Positions 52,307-60,967 of a stretch of 64,000 nucleotides of DNA are shown piece by piece. Made by a program: the position numbers and the translations under genes. The notes beneath the pieces are model-generated. The model did no database searches. It had not been told where the DNA came from and saw only the letters and a program-made list of their open reading frames with translations. Source of the stretch: Parapusillimonas sp013416435. Lineage in GTDB: Bacteria; Pseudomonadota; Gammaproteobacteria; Burkholderiales; Burkholderiaceae_B. Numbering within the stretch: the first letter of the stretch is position 1; the number at the start of each line of letters is the position of its first letter. The stretch lies in the NCBI RefSeq assembly GCF_052180245.1, contig NZ_CP197474.1, forward strand, positions 3,162,001 through 3,226,000. Direction: 5' to 3'.

Positions 52307-54866
52307 TCAAGTTCCTGGGATCACTGCGACGGTGGGAACAGCTGCGTTCGTTACGTAGACCGGCGCCCCTTGTTCAGCCATCTGTCTATTGGTTTGCTCA
52401 ATGTTCCGCGAGGTGCGGTTGCCCTCGTCCAGCTTCGTTGCCAGCATGGCGCGCAGCTCCCGGATCTCCTGCTGCAACAAGCGAATCTCGCTGCCTTGAT
52501 TGCTCCCCCGGGCCAGCATCTGCATCAGCTCTCGGTTGTCAGCCGCAGGGACGATTCGCTCGCCCTCGTGGATAGAAACCCCGTGCATATCGAACGGCAC
52601 GTAGTTCGTGCCCACCGCGAAAGAGCGGCCTTCGTTGCGCCCATACGTGTCCCAGTGATACTGAGCCCAGGCTTCGGGCGACATCCCCCACGACGTGTCG
52701 TAAGCAGTCAGGACATCGGGGTTGGACAGGAAGTAATCCGTTGTCCAGCTCGATGAGCCGATATCGGACCCGGGAACTGGCGTATAGCCTCCACCGCCAC
52801 CTGTGCCCGCCCCACCGCCGGCTGCAGGCGGCATTACCAGCTTGATGTTGCCAATGGGCGCCGTGATGCCGGCGAGCGCTTCGGGGATCGTCAAGAGCGT
52901 CTGGTACGTGCCCATGGCGATGTCCAGGCGCTGACGCTCCATTTCCAGGAGCTGGTCCAGGCGCTCCATTTCCGCCTGGTACCACTGCTGCGAGTTCTTG
53001 AGCTGATCCTCCAGCGCGTTGAGTGCGCGCTTCTCGGTCGACAATTGGCTGTCGGCCAGCTCGTTCAGGCTGCTGATCGTGTGAGCCGTGCGCAAGAAAT
53101 CGGCCTGGTAATCCTCGAAGCTGCTGAACAAGCCTTCGGAAGGCTCCGCCACAATGGACAGAGCCGCCTCAAAGTCGGCGCCCTGCGGCATGACACCAGT
53201 GAGCTTGGCCACCGACAGCGCCCGGTCAATGCGATCTCGTGCCCAGGCACGGTTCCGACTGTCGTCCAGGCCCTGTCCGATCATGCGCTGCACGGTCGAG
53301 GTCAGGCGCCCGGTCAGGCTCGTCAGCTCGTTGACCGTGCTTGAGGCGGCTGAGATCGAATTGCGCAGGGCGTCGGCAATGGCTTGCGATTCCTTCTGCA
53401 GGCGCGACTACTCGGCGGAGACGGACCGGGACAGCGCGCTGAACGCGGATTCGCCAGCCGCCACAGCCGTATCCCAGGCGGATTGCTGATCCTGCAACGA
53501 CCAGATGTACCGCTGCAGCGCGTGATTGCTCGCGTCCAGCGCATCGAGCTCACGTCGACGGATCTCGGCTGTATTGCCTTGCAGTTGCAGCAGCTGCAGT
53601 TCCAGGCCCTGGCGCTCGCGCAGGATGTCGGCGGCAGAGCGGACCGTGTCGGCCACCGTCCCGGCAGCACCATTGAGTTCGCCAAACGCCGTGATCACCT
53701 GCGCAAACCCACCAGACAGGCCGGTGAGCGCCACAAACGTGCGCTGGCCTTCTTCGGTGGTCAGATCCAGCGATTCGACCATGCCCCGGAATGCAAGCCT
53801 TGCAGACTCCGCCCCAAGCGCAAGGTCCGGCATTGCGAAGCCCAGGCTCTCAAAGGCGCTGCTGATCTGGCTGGTCGAGCGGGCGAGCTTCTCCTGATCA
53901 GTATAAAAGTGCTCGTAATAGGTATTGAGGTTGCCGGTCAGCTTCTCCAGGCTGCCCGCTGCGGCGAGCATGCCTGCAGCTGCATCAAAGCTCAGCCCGC
54001 GCAGCTGCTCGAACGGCAAGGCCTCGACGGCGGTCAAGAATTGCGTCGCTCCATCGGCGACCGCGGCAAACCGCGTAGCAAGATCCTGCGCCGTCGCCGC
54101 GTCGATGTTGCGAAAATCGATGCCGGCAAGCATGTTCGACAGCACGCTCGGCAACTGGTCGCCCAACGCCTGGAAGGCTTCGAGCGTCGTCAGCGTGATG
54201 TCCGTCTGCAGGCGCGAGAGCATATCCTCGCTGGACCACCCACCGACCCCGGCGAAAGTCATGTCGCTCGACTGCTTTATGCCGATCTGGCGCAACTGGT
54301 TGCCGATGCGCAGCATGCCGCCCGAGGCTACGCCGTTGCGATCGCCCAGAACCGACGACTCCATGATCGCGTAAAACGATTCAATCCCGGCGTTGACGCC
54401 TACCTTGGCGAAGAGGTCATTGGCTGCAGCGACCGCGCTTTGTGCGGCGGCGAGTGCTGCTTGCTCAGATCCTGCTGCCTGGCGATCATCCACCGCCGAG
54501 ATGCCGTATGCGCCACCGGTGTAGTCGATTGTGGTGCGTTGGCCGTGCCTCGTCTTCGGAGGTCCGCTGTCGAAGAGCCCGAAGGCGGAGGCGGCGGCCA
54601 GGCCGATACCGACATATGGCAAAGCCGCGCCGATAGCCGAACCGAGGCCGGCCGCACCGCCCCCGACAACGCTACCGACGACCCCGCTGCCTTCAATGAC
54701 AGTGGCAAGCTGTTGCTCGCTCGCCCCGACCTGCTCAGCCCATTTCTTTGCATTCGCGATTTTCTCATCGCGCTGCCGGATGCGAGATTTCGACTGCTCG
54801 ATCAGCTTGGCCCAGCCCTTGGCGGCGTGCGGTTGCGAATTCGCGTTTGGTGACGACAAATGCCAT
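52307..54866 (-). pseudogene. Phage tail protein (tape-measure-like), broken by a nonsense codon and a frameshift
   Basis: A frame of about 850 codons with long helical and low-complexity segments, typical of a tail tape-measure protein. It is interrupted by an amber codon at 53408-53410; the frame continues open on both sides (SAE-stop-SRLQKESQAIADAL), so a CAG to TAG change is likely. At the 5' end the plausible start ATG 54866 (MAFVVTKREFATA, after TGAGG) is in a different frame from the long ORF, implying a second lesion near 54825. Confidence 0.75.
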
Positions 54867-54876
54867 GGTGTATGCC

Positions 54877-55044
54877 TCAATAAGAATGGCCGCCTTGGTC
54901 AAGCGCCGCGGTGTCTATATCGATCCGCCTCACAGGCCCATCAAGATATAGGATGCACCCGCCGCGGTGAGGAATGTTGTCGTAGGCAATGATAGGGATA
55001 TCAAGCAATCGCGCCAGTTCATTGACGATCGTCCCGTAGCTCAT
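54877..55044 (-). CDS. Small phage protein upstream of the tail gene
   Basis: 55 residues (MSYGTIVNELARLLDIPIIAYDN...). ATG 55044 follows AAGGA by 6 nt; a frame extended to 55167 exists but its N-terminus looks unrelated. Not recognised. Confidence 0.5.
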   Translation of the reverse strand: MSYGTIVNELARLLDIPIIAYDNIPHRGGCILYLDGPVRRIDIDTAALDQGGHSY

Positions 55045-55267
55045 GGTGAGTCCTTCGATTTTGTGCTCACCCGGCTGTAATGAGCCGGACAATCCAGCAA
55101 ATACCGGACCGAACGCAAACCAAGCGACGGTGCCGCGCGCGCCGTATCGTATACCGAGCGCGAGCATTCCACCTACCCATCGGGCACGGCTTATGCTTCG
55201 CTATGTTCCCACGCCCCGCCGGCAGCTCTACGAACCACCCGGGGCCTGGAGAATCAGGAGTCACACC

Positions 55268-55501
55268 ATGACGCAAAATCAACCGAACCAAACGAACCAG
55301 CCTGGCCAACAAGGTCAGAACCAATCCGGACAACAAGGCGGGCAAAAGCCCGGCCAAGGACAGACCGGACAGGGACAGCCTGGTCAAGGGCAGTCTGGAC
55401 AGTCTGGGCAACAACAGGGCCAGCAGGGGCAGCAAGGGCAGAATCAGCCCGGACAAGGCCAACAAGGGCAAAAGTCCGGGCAGCAAAATCAAGGAAAATA
55501 G
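55268..55501 (+). CDS. Gln/Gly-rich low-complexity protein
   Basis: 77 residues composed almost only of Gln, Gly, Asn, Pro, Ser and Lys in repeated GQ/GQQGQ units; certainly disordered and hydrophilic. AGGAG lies 7 nt upstream of the ATG, so translation is plausible. No signal or membrane segment. It starts a + strand series of stress-type genes after the phage module. Confidence 0.65.
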   Translation: MTQNQPNQTNQPGQQGQNQSGQQGGQKPGQGQTGQGQPGQGQSGQSGQQQGQQGQQGQNQPGQGQQGQKSGQQNQGK

Positions 55502-55669
55502 TCAGCCGGCTTAACGTTCACCGCATATGACTATCTTGCAGCCTCTCTAGGAGGGGCTTTTCCATTCCTACGCCCTCCGTTACGAGTTCTTTCGACCTCG
55601 GCATCGCCGGGCACACTACTTGCCAACGTGTCTGTATCTGGCCATCGGGCCAGCCCATTGGAGATACAG

Positions 55670-55855
55670 ATGGACAAAGACCAAGTTAAGGGCGCCGCCA
55701 AGGAAGTGAAAGGCGGTGTCAAGGAAGCATTCGGAAAGGCCACCGACAACCCCAAGACAGAGGCTGAAGGCAAGGTAGAAAAGAACGTGGGTACTGCTCA
55801 GCGCAAAGTCGGGGACGCAAAAGAAGCAGTCCGTGACGCTGTTAAATCAAAATAG
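55670..55855 (+). CDS. CsbD-family stress protein, island copy
   Basis: 61 residues (MDKDQVKGAAKEVKGGVKEAFGK...), the typical Lys/Ala/Gly-rich CsbD fold. GGAG lies 6 nt upstream of the ATG. CsbD proteins are induced by general stress, biochemical role unknown. A close homologue lies outside the island at 58608-58787, also followed by a partner gene. Confidence 0.88.
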   Translation: MDKDQVKGAAKEVKGGVKEAFGKATDNPKTEAEGKVEKNVGTAQRKVGDAKEAVRDAVKSK

Positions 55856-55864
55856 GAACATCAA

Positions 55865-56236
55865 ATGCAAACCAAAAACTTAGGACGAATCATCGCGATT
55901 GCCGCCACCCCTCTGCTCATGGCTTTCGCCGCTTCAGCAGGCGCTGCCCAGACAATGACCTCTGATCAAATCGATGCTCAGTATGACGCGGCCATGAAGC
56001 GTTGCGACGGAATGAGCGGCAACGACAAGGACGTTTGTAAGAAAGAGGCGAAGGCGCAGCGTGAAGCCGCAGAGGCGGACACAAAAGCGAACAAGAAGTC
56101 CGCCGAAGCCCGCCATGACGCGGAAAAAGACAAGCGCGACGCGAACTATAAAGTCGCCAAGGAAAAATGTGACGCCATGTCGGGCGACGCAAAAGATAAG
56201 TGCATTGCGGACGCAAAAACGATGTACGGCAAGTAA
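55865..56236 (+). CDS. Ala/Lys-rich periplasmic protein, island copy
   Basis: 123 residues with a signal peptide (cleavage near AGAAQ, about residue 28) and a charged helical body containing DAQYDAAMKRCDGMSGNDKDVCKK and CDAMSGDAKDKC, giving four cysteines likely paired. Similar to proteins annotated as TolA-like. Nearly collinear with 58796-59167. Function unknown. Confidence 0.8.
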   Translation: MQTKNLGRIIAIAATPLLMAFAASAGAAQTMTSDQIDAQYDAAMKRCDGMSGNDKDVCKKEAKAQREAAEADTKANKKSAEARHDAEKDKRDANYKVAKEKCDAMSGDAKDKCIADAKTMYGK

Positions 56237-56272
56237 GCCTGCATAGCAAAGGTTTCTACGAACCGTCTGCAG

Positions 56273-56296
56273 AGCCCTCTTCGGAGGGCTTTTCTT
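56273..56296 (+). terminator. Intrinsic terminator
   Basis: AGCCCTC-TTCG-GAGGGCT followed by TTTCTT. The same UUCG tetraloop hairpin ends the homologous gene at 59207. Confidence 0.85.
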
Positions 56297-56308
56297 CTGC
56301 CCGGCGCC

Positions 56309-56536
56309 CTACTTCCCATTCATTCGATTGAGCAGTTCATCGAGCTTTGCCTCGATGCGGGCCAGGCGCTCTTCGGCTTCGGTGGGCTTCTTCATGCCCT
56401 GCTCGATGAAGGCGACGATCTCGCTGTTTGCGGATCTGCCGTTGCGGGCGGCGAGCTTGTTGATGCGGTCGCGCAGGCCGTCCGGCAGCCGTATCGTTAC
56501 CTGATCTGAGGTTCTTGTTGTGCGTGGTCTTCCCAT
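56309..56536 (-). CDS. Arc-like ribbon-helix-helix regulator
   Basis: 75 residues: ribbon-helix-helix domain (SDQVTIRLPDGLRDRINKLAARNGRSANSEIVAFIEQGM) followed by a coiled-coil tail. Typical phage Arc/Mnt-type repressor. ATG 56536 gives the usual GRPRT start; longer frame to 56593 overlaps the integrase remnant. Confidence 0.82.
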   Translation of the reverse strand: MGRPRTTRTSDQVTIRLPDGLRDRINKLAARNGRSANSEIVAFIEQGMKKPTEAEERLARIEAKLDELLNRMNGK

Positions 56537-57363
56537 GCCCGGCAGCGTACGCCCGCTATTTGCGTCGAATTCGTCCAGCTTTCGGAAAATCAACGTGGGA
56601 TGCCATCACAGTTGCCCACCTCAAAGCATATCTAAAAGCCAGGAGCGCCAAGACCCAAGGCAATCGCGAGCTATCCGTGCTTTCGATTATTTGGAATTGG
56701 GCGCGCCTGGAAGGGCTGACCAGTCTTGCGTGGCCAGCGGCAGGCATGGAAAAATCCGGCTGGAAGAACAAAGAAAAGGCCCGCACGTTCGAGGTCACAG
56801 ACGCCCTGTTTGATGCCGTCTACGAGAAAGCTGACCAGGTGCTTAAGGATTGCATGGACATTGCCACGGCAACCGCTCTGCGGATTACGGACGCGCGAAC
56901 CGTGGCGATGCCCGTCGACGGTAAGCTGAGAATCAATGCCAGCAAGACCGGAAAAGCAGCCCACTTTGATGTCGACTCGTCACCCACCTTGTCGGCTATT
57001 GTGGCCCGCCGAAAAGCGATCAAGGCGAGCCACGTCATGCTGCTGTCCACGCCGACCGGGCGGCCTGTTACCTACGCAATGTTAAGGGCGCGCTGGGAGG
57101 ATGCGCGAAAGGCTGCGGCGAAAAAGGCACAGGAGGCCGGCAACGATGCGCTGGCAAGGGAAATTGCAGCCATGTACCTGCGCGACATGCGCAAGCGCGC
57201 GAGCGACCTTGTTGAGACAGTGGAGGAGGCGGCTCAGCTGCTCCAGCACAGCAGCATTCATGTCACCCGCAAACACTATCGCGCAAGGCTGAAAAGCTGC
57301 GAGCCGTTCGGTAAAAAGTGTTCCGCATTGAATGTTTCTCATAGCGGGGAAATGTCGATTTAA
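56515..57363 (+). pseudogene. int: Tyrosine integrase of island B, 5'-truncated
   Basis: Core-binding (AYARYLRRIRPAFGKSTWDAITVAHLKAYL) and catalytic domains are present, with Arg in ATALRITDART, a histidine box region, HSSIHVTRKHY with nucleophile Tyr, but the N-terminal arm-binding domain is missing: the frame opens inside the Arc-like gene region. It ends 50 bp from attR, as expected for the element's own integrase. About 282 codons against the usual 330-400. Confidence 0.75.
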
Positions 57364-57371
57364 TGCGGAAC
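57320..57371. repeat. GTTCCGCATT pair at the right end of island B
   Basis: GTTCCGCATT at 57320-57329 and its inverse AATGCGGAAC at 57362-57371, matching the left-end copy at 45792. Candidate integrase or Xis arm sites. Confidence 0.5.
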
Positions 57372-57413
57372 GTTTCGCCCGGAAAACCGAATGGTTAAGC
57401 CATTTCGGCATGG

Positions 57414-57470
57414 GACTTAAAATCTCTCGATCCTTGATCGTGCCGGTTCGATTCCGGCTGGGTGCACCAA
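57414..57470 (+). repeat. attR of island B (57-bp direct repeat)
   Basis: Exact copy of 44383-44439, the 3' part of tRNA-Leu(UAA). Without its 5' half it is not a tRNA gene. Confidence 0.92.
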
Positions 57471-57554
57471 TAAAAATCGCCACTGAAGGCTGCCGCCATA
57501 CGGCGGATATAAGAATCGACAGAAGACTGCTATCGTCGGAAAAAAGGAGACGCT

Positions 57555-58052
57555 ATGCCCTTCTTCGCTTCGCTAGCAGAGGACCAGGACCCCGGAATCG
57601 AATCGCTTCACGCATTCGTCTCGGCCGTTCAAGACTTCATCGGCGCAATCCTTGACCTTTCCATATTTGACGCCGAAGATCGGGACATCGAAATGCCTAA
57701 TCTGTTTCGTCAATTCCATGACGACGCACAAGAGGTCTACAGGCAATATCTGCCCCGCTCCTTTGACGCCCTGCGAAGCAATATTCCCAAAATCAGGCCG
57801 GAGCATATCGAGGCACACGGACTGACCGGCGCGCCTCAGCGACTGAAGCTTCGTGTGCTGGGAGCCGTCGAGCAAGCTCGCAAACGGTTTCAAACCGTCT
57901 GGGACTGGCTGAAAGAGGCACTCAGGCAGATCAATCACATCCTGGAGTCCATTATTGATGCGGTTGCGGCTTCCACGGGCACTCCCCACGGCGGACTCAT
58001 CAAGGAGTTCAAGGACACCTTGATGATCACGTTCGTTCAAATGCGTTCGTAA
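57555..58052 (+). CDS. Hypothetical protein next to attR
   Basis: 165 residues, largely helical, no signal or membrane segment. AAGGAG lies 6 nt upstream of the ATG, a strong SD. Contains LRVLGAVEQARKRFQTVWDWLKEALRQINHILESI, an amphipathic stretch. No family recognised. It is the first gene on the chromosomal side. Confidence 0.62.
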   Translation: MPFFASLAEDQDPGIESLHAFVSAVQDFIGAILDLSIFDAEDRDIEMPNLFRQFHDDAQEVYRQYLPRSFDALRSNIPKIRPEHIEAHGLTGAPQRLKLRVLGAVEQARKRFQTVWDWLKEALRQINHILESIIDAVAASTGTPHGGLIKEFKDTLMITFVQMRS

Positions 58053-58110
58053 ATGAAAAGATCGGGACGGCCCTGGCATGACAAATCATGCCGGGGCTCT
58101 TTCGTCCGGA

Positions 58111-58332
58111 CTACTCGCCCAGCTGATCGAATATGATCGAATCCGGCTCTATATCGCCACGATAGAGCTGGGCGTCGACGTCTTCGTGCTCGCCGTCCGC
58201 CGCATCCACCCGGGGCAAATCGAGCTTGGCTGCCAGCTCTCTTTTTGCCTGAAGGACGCTGGAGACGGGCCCGTCTATGAGGGCGACCCCCTCGCTCCCG
58301 TCCATCTTCTTGAATTGGATTTGGGTTTTCAT
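58111..58332 (-). CDS. Hypothetical small acidic protein
   Basis: 73 residues, ubiquitin-like beta start (MKTQIQFKKMDGSEGVALIDG) then acidic tail. AGGAG lies 5 nt upstream of the ATG. Not recognised. The 275 bases after its start up to 58607 hold no supported gene. Confidence 0.55.
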   Translation of the reverse strand: MKTQIQFKKMDGSEGVALIDGPVSSVLQAKRELAAKLDLPRVDAADGEHEDVDAQLYRGDIEPDSIIFDQLGE

Positions 58333-58607
58333 CTGGTCTCCTGATCGCGGGGCATCCGCTCAGCGGCCATGCTGCAAGTTTGATGCCCGGCGGCCTTGCC
58401 CAGATGTTTCGCAGGCGCTCCGCGTGGCCGGCTTGGCCCTGGCACCTCGTTTGCCGCCGATCGTACTCATCGCTGCCCTTATCGCGGGAATCGCGCTCGC
58501 CTAAGAGAGGTAGACCGTTTGGCAGCCATATGGTGCAGGCACGCCGCTTGCTAGATCAGCGATGAGCAGCGCTCGCAGATTGCGAGACCTCAACCCTAGG
58601 AGCAAAT

Positions 58608-58787
58608 ATGAACAAGGATCAAGTTAAAGGCGCCGCCAAAGAAATCAAAGGCTCCGTAAAGGAGACCGCCGGCCGAGTCACCGACAACAAGCAGACCGAG
58701 CTGGAAGGCAAGGTTGAAAAGAATATCGGCACTGCTCAGCGCAAGGTGGGTGAAGCGAAAGACGCCGTGCGTGACGCATCGAAATGA
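58608..58787 (+). CDS. CsbD-family stress protein, chromosomal copy
   Basis: 59 residues (MNKDQVKGAAKEIKGSVKETAG...). About two-thirds identical by eye to the island copy. TAGGAG lies 6 nt upstream. Its stop is 8 nt before the partner gene's ATG. Confidence 0.85.
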   Translation: MNKDQVKGAAKEIKGSVKETAGRVTDNKQTELEGKVEKNIGTAQRKVGEAKDAVRDASK

Positions 58788-58795
58788 GGACATGT

Positions 58796-59167
58796 ATGAA
58801 AAGCAGAAATTTGAAGCAACTTATCGTCATCGCGGCCACCCCGTTGTTCATGGGTCTCGCCGCCACGGCGGGTGCAGCTCAAACCTTGACGTCCGATCAA
58901 ATAGACGCGCAATATGATGCCGCGATGAAACAGTGCGACGGCATGAAGGGCAATGACAAGGACGTTTGCAAGAAAGAAGCAAAGGCCCAGCGCGACTCGG
59001 CCGAAGCCGACATGAAGGCGGGCAAGAAAACCGCGGAAGCGCGTCATGACGCAGTGAAGGAAAAGCGCGACGCCGCCTATGGCGTTGCCAAGGAAAAGTG
59101 CGATGCCATGTCCGGCGACGCCAAGGACCAGTGCATCGCAGAAGCCAAGACCAAGTATGGAAAGTAG
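58796..59167 (+). CDS. Ala/Lys-rich periplasmic protein, chromosomal copy
   Basis: 123 residues, same length and plan as 55865-56236: signal peptide, four cysteines (MKQCDGMKGNDKDVCKK; KCDAMSGDAKDQC), Lys/Ala-rich helix. ATG 58796 matches the homologue's N-terminus; an earlier ATG at 58784 overlaps CsbD. Function unknown. Confidence 0.8.
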   Translation: MKSRNLKQLIVIAATPLFMGLAATAGAAQTLTSDQIDAQYDAAMKQCDGMKGNDKDVCKKEAKAQRDSAEADMKAGKKTAEARHDAVKEKRDAAYGVAKEKCDAMSGDAKDQCIAEAKTKYGK

Positions 59168-59206
59168 CCGTCTGGCCGACTAGTACCACACACTCCGTAG
59201 TTCTTT

Positions 59207-59228
59207 GCCCTCTTCGGAGGGCTTTTTT
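59207..59228 (+). terminator. Intrinsic terminator
   Basis: GCCCTC-TTCG-GAGGGC followed by TTTTTT, a twin of the terminator at 56273. Confidence 0.88.
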
Positions 59229-59338
59229 ACGCAAATACCGGCCGTGGGCTGCGGTCTTCTTGTAGCTGCGAGTAAAATTCACCATGGGCGGTTACGCGCG
59301 GAAGTTCGTATACTGGCTTCTCATATCAGGTGGCCGAA

Positions 59339-59704
59339 GTGACTCGTATAAATTGCATCCCTGTCAATGAATTAAGCGGCCCGCATTTGGTGGCCGAATA
59401 TCGCGAATTGCCCCGGGTTTTCAGACTCGCTGAAAAGGCCGCAAGCCGTGGAAAACTGGTTCAACCCGACGCATACACCCTGGGCAAAGGCCATCTTCTT
59501 TTCTTCTACACTCGTCTTGGATACCTGGCCAAACGACATGCGGAATTGATACAGGAAATGAAGCGCAGGAACTACAAGCCGTCGTTCGCCGGCATCGAGC
59601 GCGACCAGTTTCCCGGCATACCGGACAGCTTTTGGAATAACTGGAGTCCCACCGAAGAAGCCTTGCAGCTTAACCGGCAACGAATCCAAGAGCGCAGCCC
59701 ATAA
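59339..59704 (+). CDS. pdg: Pyrimidine-dimer DNA glycosylase (T4 endonuclease V type)
   Basis: Bifunctional glycosylase/AP lyase for UV cyclobutane dimers. I choose GTG 59339 because it yields Thr at position 2 (TRINC), the catalytic N-terminus after Met removal, and puts Glu23 in AEYRELPRVF exactly as in T4 DenV. KGHLLFFYTRLGYLAKRHAELI matches the T4 helical segment. 121 residues versus 138 in T4. The frame's earlier GTG (59330) would block the active amine. Confidence 0.9.
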   Translation: MTRINCIPVNELSGPHLVAEYRELPRVFRLAEKAASRGKLVQPDAYTLGKGHLLFFYTRLGYLAKRHAELIQEMKRRNYKPSFAGIERDQFPGIPDSFWNNWSPTEEALQLNRQRIQERSP

Positions 59705-59755
59705 GGCGTGGGCCGCAGTTACAGTGAGTATCTTCAACCATTGGGCGGCCACACC

Positions 59756-60895
59756 ATGAACCTGCGAAGAATCCTGTGGGTCGTACTGGGCATAGTGATC
59801 TCGTTATCCGCTTTGGGCACAGCTTGGCTCATGTCGTTGCCGGCCACGCCCGGCATCGCTGCCGCTGCTTCCATCCCGGAAACCGAAACCGCAGCAATGC
59901 TGGCGGCGTTGCAGCCGCCCAAGCGCAGCCGCCCGGTAATCGCCATCATCGCGATCAACGATGCTACCGAAACTACGGATTTCCTGATGCCTTACGGCAT
60001 CTTGAAGCGTGCCGATGCGGCCGACGTCATGGCTCTGGCGACTCGACCGGGACTCGTATCGCTGTATCCAGCGCTCCAGGCTGAACCCGATGCGACCATC
60101 GCACAATTCGACGAACGCTATCCCGACGGCGCGGACTATGTGATTGTTCCCGCAATGAGCCGTGATGACGACCCCGAAGCCCTGCAATGGATCAAGCAGC
60201 AGGCAGACAAGGGCGCCATCATCGTAAGCGTCTGCGCGGGCGCCAAAGTGGCGGCGGCAGCCGGCCTGCTCGATGGCCGTTCGGCGACAACGCATTGGTA
60301 CTATGTCGATGAGCTGCTTGAAGAACATCCAGAGATTCGTTATGTCGAGAATCGCCGTATGGTGGTCGACCGTGCGGTTGCATCCACCACGGGCATCACG
60401 GCATCCATGCCGATGATGCTGACGCTGATCGAAGCTTTTGCCGGCAAGGAAAAGGCGGCGGCCATTGCCGCAGGGCTGGGGGTCGCGAACTGGGATGCGC
60501 GCCATGACAGCGCTGCGTTCAAGTTCACGCGCGCGTTCGCCGCTACGGCCATAGCGAACCGCCTGGCTTTCTGGAGGGCGGAAGATCTGGGCATTCCGTT
60601 GCGCCCGGGCGTTGACGAAGTGTCTCTCGCACTCGTTGCCGACGCCTGGTCGCGCACGTACCGGTCAAGCGTCGTGACATACGCAAATGGCGCGCAGCCA
60701 GTCGAGACCCGCCATGGCTTGCGTATCATTCCGGACAAGACCTCGGCAGACTGGCCCGCCAACCGAAAGCTTACTCGAATAGAAGGGCTGAAGCCTGCTG
60801 AGGCGCTCGATCACGCGCTTGCAGGAATTGCGCTGCGTTATGGCAAAGACACGGCTCATTTCGTAGCAATGCAGTTGGAATACGCTCCGTTTTAA
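59756..60895 (+). CDS. DJ-1/PfpI-domain membrane-anchored protein
   Basis: 379 residues: N-terminal signal anchor (about 4-24), DJ-1/PfpI (class I glutaminase-like) domain with nucleophile-elbow Cys in IVSVCAGAKVAAAAGLLDG and following THW, then a long C-terminal region with no helix-turn-helix visible. Related to the amidase-like half of GlxA regulators. ATG 59756 places the anchor at the N-terminus; GTG 59708 is possible. Substrate unknown. Confidence 0.78.
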   Translation: MNLRRILWVVLGIVISLSALGTAWLMSLPATPGIAAAASIPETETAAMLAALQPPKRSRPVIAIIAINDATETTDFLMPYGILKRADAADVMALATRPGLVSLYPALQAEPDATIAQFDERYPDGADYVIVPAMSRDDDPEALQWIKQQADKGAIIVSVCAGAKVAAAAGLLDGRSATTHWYYVDELLEEHPEIRYVENRRMVVDRAVASTTGITASMPMMLTLIEAFAGKEKAAAIAAGLGVANWDARHDSAAFKFTRAFAATAIANRLAFWRAEDLGIPLRPGVDEVSLALVADAWSRTYRSSVVTYANGAQPVETRHGLRIIPDKTSADWPANRKLTRIEGLKPAEALDHALAGIALRYGKDTAHFVAMQLEYAPF

Positions 60896-60896
60896 A

Positions 60897-60924
60897 GGGA
60901 CAGGCTCCGCATGGTGCCTATCCC
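60897..60924. repeat. Imperfect hairpin after the DJ-1-like gene
   Basis: GGGACAGGC and GCCTATCCC pair with one mismatch around a 10-nt loop. Starts 1 nt after the stop codon. Confidence 0.5.
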
Positions 60925-60928
60925 TAGT

Positions 60929-60961
60929 AAAAAAGACGACACCTTGCGGTGTCGTCTTTTT
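60929..60961. terminator. Bidirectional intrinsic terminator
   Basis: AAAAAAGACGACACC-TTGC-GGTGTCGTCTTTTT forms a strong stem with A and T runs on both sides, serving the convergent DJ-1-like and pnp genes. Confidence 0.9.
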
Positions 60962-60967
60962 GGAGCG

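Noticed and set aside
53384..54853. 489-codon + strand ORF opposite the tail gene
   Set aside because: Its length follows from the codon bias of the minus-strand tail gene; product is His/Arg/Leu-rich with no domain. The tail frame is supported by neighbours and helical repeats.
55043..55501. Longer 152-codon form of the Gln/Gly-rich protein
   Set aside because: The N-terminal extension crosses the divergent phage gene start and has no SD; ATG 55268 has a good one.
57414..57470. Possible second tRNA-Leu gene
   Set aside because: Only the 3' two-thirds is present; the acceptor 5' strand and D arm are missing. It is an attR repeat.
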